This document shows, one piece after another, positions 34,908-38,283 of a stretch of DNA of 38,283 nucleotides; within the stretch, counting starts at the first letter, position 1, and each line of letters begins with the position of its first letter. The notes beneath the pieces were generated by a model. That model did no database searches. It saw only the letters and a program-made list of their open reading frames with translations, and was not told where the DNA came from. Origin of the DNA: Planctomycetales bacterium (GTDB taxonomy: Bacteria > Planctomycetota > JAKEIC01); assembly GCA_022614695.1 (NCBI GenBank), contig JAKEIC010000001.1:1-38283 (forward strand), in the 5' to 3' direction. The position numbers were made by a program, and so were the translations under genes.

Positions 34908-37067
34908 GTGGCGAAGCGCGCGCGCCCTCCGGTCCCGGAGAAGGACGAGCGGAGACCGTCCGGGGGGCCCGCCGAAGGCTCGGGCCGGTTCCGGCTCGTC
35001 ACGGAGTACCGACCCGCCGGCGACCAGCCCGGCGCCATCCGCACTCTCATCGAGGGAGTGAAGGGCGGCGCCCGCCACCAGGTGCTCCTCGGGGTCACCG
35101 GGTCGGGGAAGACATTCACGATGGCGCAGGTGATCGAGGCGACCCAGCGCCCGACCCTCGTCATCGCCCCGAACAAGGTGCTCGCCGCGCAGCTCTTCAG
35201 CGAGTTCCGGCGGCTCTTCCCGGAGAACGCCGTCGAGTACTTCGTCTCCTACTACGACTACTACCAGCCCGAGGCGTACCTCCCGCGGACCGACACCTAC
35301 ATCGAGAAGGACGCCGACATCAACGAGAGGATAGATCGCCTCCGCCACGCCGCGACCCACGCCCTCGTCACGCGGCGCGACGCCATCATCGTGGCGAGCG
35401 TGTCGTGCATCTACGGGCTCGGGTCGCCGCTCACGTACGACGCGATGGGGGTGGCGCTCAAGCCGGGAGACCGGCTCGAGCGCGACGACCTGCTGCGGCG
35501 CCTCGCCCAGATCCAGTACGCGAGGAACGACCTCGACTTCCGGCGGGGGACCTACCGCGTGCGGGGGGACGTCCTCGACGTGATCCCCGCCTACGAGGAG
35601 ACCCGGGCCGTCCGGATCGAGTTCCTCGGGGACGAGATCGAGGCGATCCGCGAGGTGGATCCGCTCACCGGGGAGGTCTTCGGATCGCTCCCGCGCGTGA
35701 CGATCCACCCGAAGAGCCACTACGTGACTCCCGGGGAGGAGATGGGGCGGGCGCTGCGGACGATCGGGGAGGAGCTGGAGGAGAGGCTCGCGTGGCTCCG
35801 CGAGAGGCAGAAGCTCCTCGAGGCGCAGAGGCTCGAGCAGAGGACCCGCTACGACCTCGAGATGCTCCGCGAGGTGGGCGCGTGCCCCGGGATCGAGAAC
35901 TACTCGCGCCACCTGGACGGCCGGAAGGCGGGGGAGCCTCCCCACACGCTCCTCGACTACCTCCCGCCCGAGGCGCTTCTCGTCGTGGACGAGAGCCACG
36001 TGACCATCCCTCAGGTCGGGGGGATGTACAAGGGCGACCGGTCGCGGAAGGAGGTGCTGGTCGAGTACGGCTTCCGGCTCCCCTCCGCGCTCGACAACCG
36101 GCCGCTCAGGTTCGAGGAGTTCGAGGCGCGGGCGCCCGTGGCGATCTACGCGAGCGCCACCCCGGCCGACTACGAGCTGGAGAAGTCGGAGGGGCGCGTG
36201 GCCGAGCAGGTGATCCGCCCGACCGGCATCGTGGACCCGCCCATCGAGATCCGTCCGGCGCGCACCCAGGTCCAGGACCTCCTCGGCGAGATCCGGACTC
36301 GAGCGGCGCGGAAGGAGCGGGTCCTCGTCACGACCCTCACGAAGAGGATGGCCGAGGATCTCACCGAGTTCCTCGCCGACGCGGGGGTGCGCGTGAAGTA
36401 CCTCCACCACGACGTGGAGACCCTCGACCGCGCGACGATCCTGCGCGAGCTGCGGGAGGGGGTCTTCGACGTCCTCGTCGGGATCAACCTCCTGCGCGAG
36501 GGGCTGGACCTCCCCGAGGTGACCCTCGTCGCCATCCTCGACGCCGACAAGGAGGGGTTCCTCCGAAGCGAGCGCTCGCTCATCCAGACGGCGGGCCGCG
36601 CGGCGCGGAACGTGAGCGGCCGCGTGATCCTCTACGCCGAGCAGGAGACCGGCTCGATACGGACGGCGATCTCCGAGATGGAGCGCCGCCGCCAAAAGCA
36701 GATCGCGTGGAACCGCGAGAAGGGGATCACCCCCGAGACGATCCGGACCGCGATCCCGGACGGCTTGCGGGCCCTCTGCGAGGCCGACTACGTGGACCTC
36801 GAGGTGCGGGAGCCGCGGTCGGAGTACCGCGGGGGCGACGTGACGAAGCGGGTCGCGGAGCTGCGCGAGAAGATGCGCCGGGCGGCGAAGGAGCTGCGCT
36901 TCGAGGACGCGGCCAAGGCGCGGGACGAGATCAAGAGGCTCGAGGCGATGGAGCTGGGGCTGGAAGAGCCCGACGCGGCGACGCGGCGACGCCCTTCGAC
37001 GGGCTCAGGGCGCGGCGGCGACGAGGCGAGGGGAGCGGTCGGGAAACGCGCGCGTGGGCGCCCGTAG
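34908..37067 (+). CDS. uvrB: Excinuclease ABC subunit B
   Basis: '[15 protein letters not shown]', '[25 protein letters not shown]', '[21 protein letters not shown]', C-terminal UVR domain; GTG start. Confidence 0.96.
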   Translation: MAKRARPPVPEKDERRPSGGPAEGSGRFRLVTEYRPAGDQPGAIRTLIEGVKGGARHQVLLGVTGSGKTFTMAQVIEATQRPTLVIAPNKVLAAQLFSEFRRLFPENAVEYFVSYYDYYQPEAYLPRTDTYIEKDADINERIDRLRHAATHALVTRRDAIIVASVSCIYGLGSPLTYDAMGVALKPGDRLERDDLLRRLAQIQYARNDLDFRRGTYRVRGDVLDVIPAYEETRAVRIEFLGDEIEAIREVDPLTGEVFGSLPRVTIHPKSHYVTPGEEMGRALRTIGEELEERLAWLRERQKLLEAQRLEQRTRYDLEMLREVGACPGIENYSRHLDGRKAGEPPHTLLDYLPPEALLVVDESHVTIPQVGGMYKGDRSRKEVLVEYGFRLPSALDNRPLRFEEFEARAPVAIYASATPADYELEKSEGRVAEQVIRPTGIVDPPIEIRPARTQVQDLLGEIRTRAARKERVLVTTLTKRMAEDLTEFLADAGVRVKYLHHDVETLDRATILRELREGVFDVLVGINLLREGLDLPEVTLVAILDADKEGFLRSERSLIQTAGRAARNVSGRVILYAEQETGSIRTAISEMERRRQKQIAWNREKGITPETIRTAIPDGLRALCEADYVDLEVREPRSEYRGGDVTKRVAELREKMRRAAKELRFEDAAKARDEIKRLEAMELGLEEPDAATRRRPSTGSGRGGDEARGAVGKRARGRP
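36992..37010 (+). repeat. REP-like motif CCCTTCGACGGGCTCAGGG in the uvrB 3' tail
   Basis: Matches from memory the widespread CCTTCGAC..GCTCAGG dispersed-repeat signature; translates as RPSTGSGRG. Confidence 0.55.
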
Positions 37068-37070
37068 CGG

Positions 37071-38283
37071 CTATCGCCCCCTGCCGGGAGCGGGCTCCGC
37101 GGCCCGCAGGACGCCCGCCTCCTCGTCGAACTCGAGGCCCTGCAACATGAGGCTCATCTGGACGGCGTACTTCAGCTCGACCCCCTCCAGGGCGAGGGTC
37201 ATCCGGCCCGTGTCCGCAGCCTCGAGCGCCTCGAGGGCTTCCCGGGCCTCGCGCGCGATCCGGATCCCGGCCGCCTCCTCGAGGCCACGGAGGAAGAAGA
37301 GCGTGGGGACATCGTCGCAGGAAATCGTGACCTTCGCGTCCCGCCTCTCCTCCCAACGGTAGGCGGGCTCCGGAGGGGTCCCGCCCATGTCGCCGGGGAG
37401 CAGGGCGTAGTCGCGACGGATCGGCTGCTCGGAGACGACGAGGGTCTCCCGCGCCGTCGCGAGGCCGTGGGCGAAGACGAGGATCCGGTGGCGACCCGCC
37501 GCGAGCACGGGGAACCGGAACTCCCCCGAGGCATCCGCGGCCACGCAGCGGATCGCGAGAGGGTTCGTCGCCTCGCTCGCGACGAAGATCATCGGGCGCG
37601 GGTCGGTGAGGGGCTGCCCGGCGCTGTCGGTCACCCGCCCGGAGAAGGGCGCGGTCGCCGCGGGCTGGAGGACCACCCGCTCCGGGTGGTCCCGCATCCC
37701 CGCGTCCGGGAGGATGACGCCCACCGTGCGGGGTTGGAAGTCCTCCGCGAGGATCTCGACGTCTCGGGCCCCGGAATCGCCGAAGACCAGGAGGAAGTCG
37801 GCGTCCCGGCCGCACTCGACTCTCCTCGCGGTGGCGTGGGGGATCGGCTGCAGCTTCGCGGCGTCCACGACTCGCATCCGGAGGCAAGGCCGTTCCTCGA
37901 CGAGGAAGTCAGCTGACGTGGCTCCGGCCTCGACCTCGAGGTGGTCGGATCCCACGGCCCGGTAGGGACAACCCCAGCCGACCATGAGGTGGACCTTCAC
38001 GCGACCGGCGGGAAGTCCCGAGAGCGCGAACCGGCCGTCCTCGTCCGTCCGTGTCTCGGGGACGCGCTCCCGGTCGCGGGCGGCCTCGAGGGAGTCGAGG
38101 GCGGCGAAGAGGTCCGCCGGTCCGGCCCGGACGGAGAGACCGGCCGCCGGGCGGCCGGCCCGGTCCGCGACGGAACCCGAGACGGGAAGGCCCCGGGGCC
38201 CGCCCGGAGGGAGGGCCTTCCCGGCTGCGGGAGGAACCGCCGCCCCGGGCGGCGGCGGCGGCGCATGTCGTGCGGGAGCGCCC
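37071..38283 (-). CDS. Partial CDS (5' end off window): carboxypeptidase-regulatory-like repeats with C-terminal STN-like domain
   Basis: Frame open to the right edge ('VSGSVADRAGRPAAGLSVRAG...TDEDGRFALSGLPAGRVKV'). The C-terminus 'VTISCDDVPTLFFLRGLEEAAGIRI...MTLALEGVELKYAVQMSLMLQGLEFDEEAGVLRAAEP' is STN-like. Confidence 0.65.
   Translation of the reverse strand, partial: GAPARHAPPPPPGAAVPPAAGKALPPGGPRGLPVSGSVADRAGRPAAGLSVRAGPADLFAALDSLEAARDRERVPETRTDEDGRFALSGLPAGRVKVHLMVGWGCPYRAVGSDHLEVEAGATSADFLVEERPCLRMRVVDAAKLQPIPHATARRVECGRDADFLLVFGDSGARDVEILAEDFQPRTVGVILPDAGMRDHPERVVLQPAATAPFSGRVTDSAGQPLTDPRPMIFVASEATNPLAIRCVAADASGEFRFPVLAAGRHRILVFAHGLATARETLVVSEQPIRRDYALLPGDMGGTPPEPAYRWEERRDAKVTISCDDVPTLFFLRGLEEAAGIRIAREAREALEALEAADTGRMTLALEGVELKYAVQMSLMLQGLEFDEEAGVLRAAEPAPGRGR

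Noticed and set aside
34887-36695. 602-aa minus-strand ORF
   Set aside because: Antisense shadow of uvrB; composition typical of reverse-frame high-GC translation.
1-38283. tRNA/rRNA genes
   Set aside because: No recognisable TpsiC-arm (GGTTCRANTCC) cloverleaf or rRNA conserved blocks found by eye; a tRNAscan/Infernal run would be decisive.

Overview
High-GC bacterial window. The lineage is unknown; the many Hanks kinases with TPRs and carboxypeptidase-regulatory-like proteins would fit a Planctomycetota-like genome, but this is inference only. Two halves are apparent. (A) ~1-19.2 kb is accessory and resembles a defence or mobile island. It holds a CoiA-like nuclease fragment at the left edge, a two-gene HEPN/AbiU2-like operon, a ~930-bp intergenic rich in repeats and hairpins, and a three-gene operon led by a putative HUH/rolling-circle Rep-like protein. 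It also holds a three-gene cassette (C-terminal-TM protein, Zn-ribbon, SIR2-like), an HEPN-like gene, a Ser/Thr kinase-TPR gene, and a translationally coupled three-gene operon (homing-endonuclease-associated-repeat/PD-(D/E)XK-like, RNDWLH HEPN-like, PD-(D/E)XK-like). Further right lie small membrane, beta-sandwich and GNAT-like genes, then a series in which the 3' end of a ParB/KorB-like HTH gene recurs three times, separated by cargo genes. (B) ~19.2-38.3 kb is more ordinary: vanadium-haloperoxidase-like lipoprotein, truncated and frameshifted kinase-TPR gene, methyltransferase, 2-hydroxyacid dehydrogenase, frameshifted DoxX, secreted caspase-like protein, class-V aminotransferase, DUF4242-like/cyclase fusion, EamA transporter, dicarboxylate symporter, dapB, HU, TPR protein, uvrB, and a partial carboxypeptidase-regulatory/STN-like protein. 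No rRNA, tRNA, CRISPR array, reverse transcriptase, integrase or canonical transposase was recognised. All assignments come from reading motifs by eye; no searches were run.
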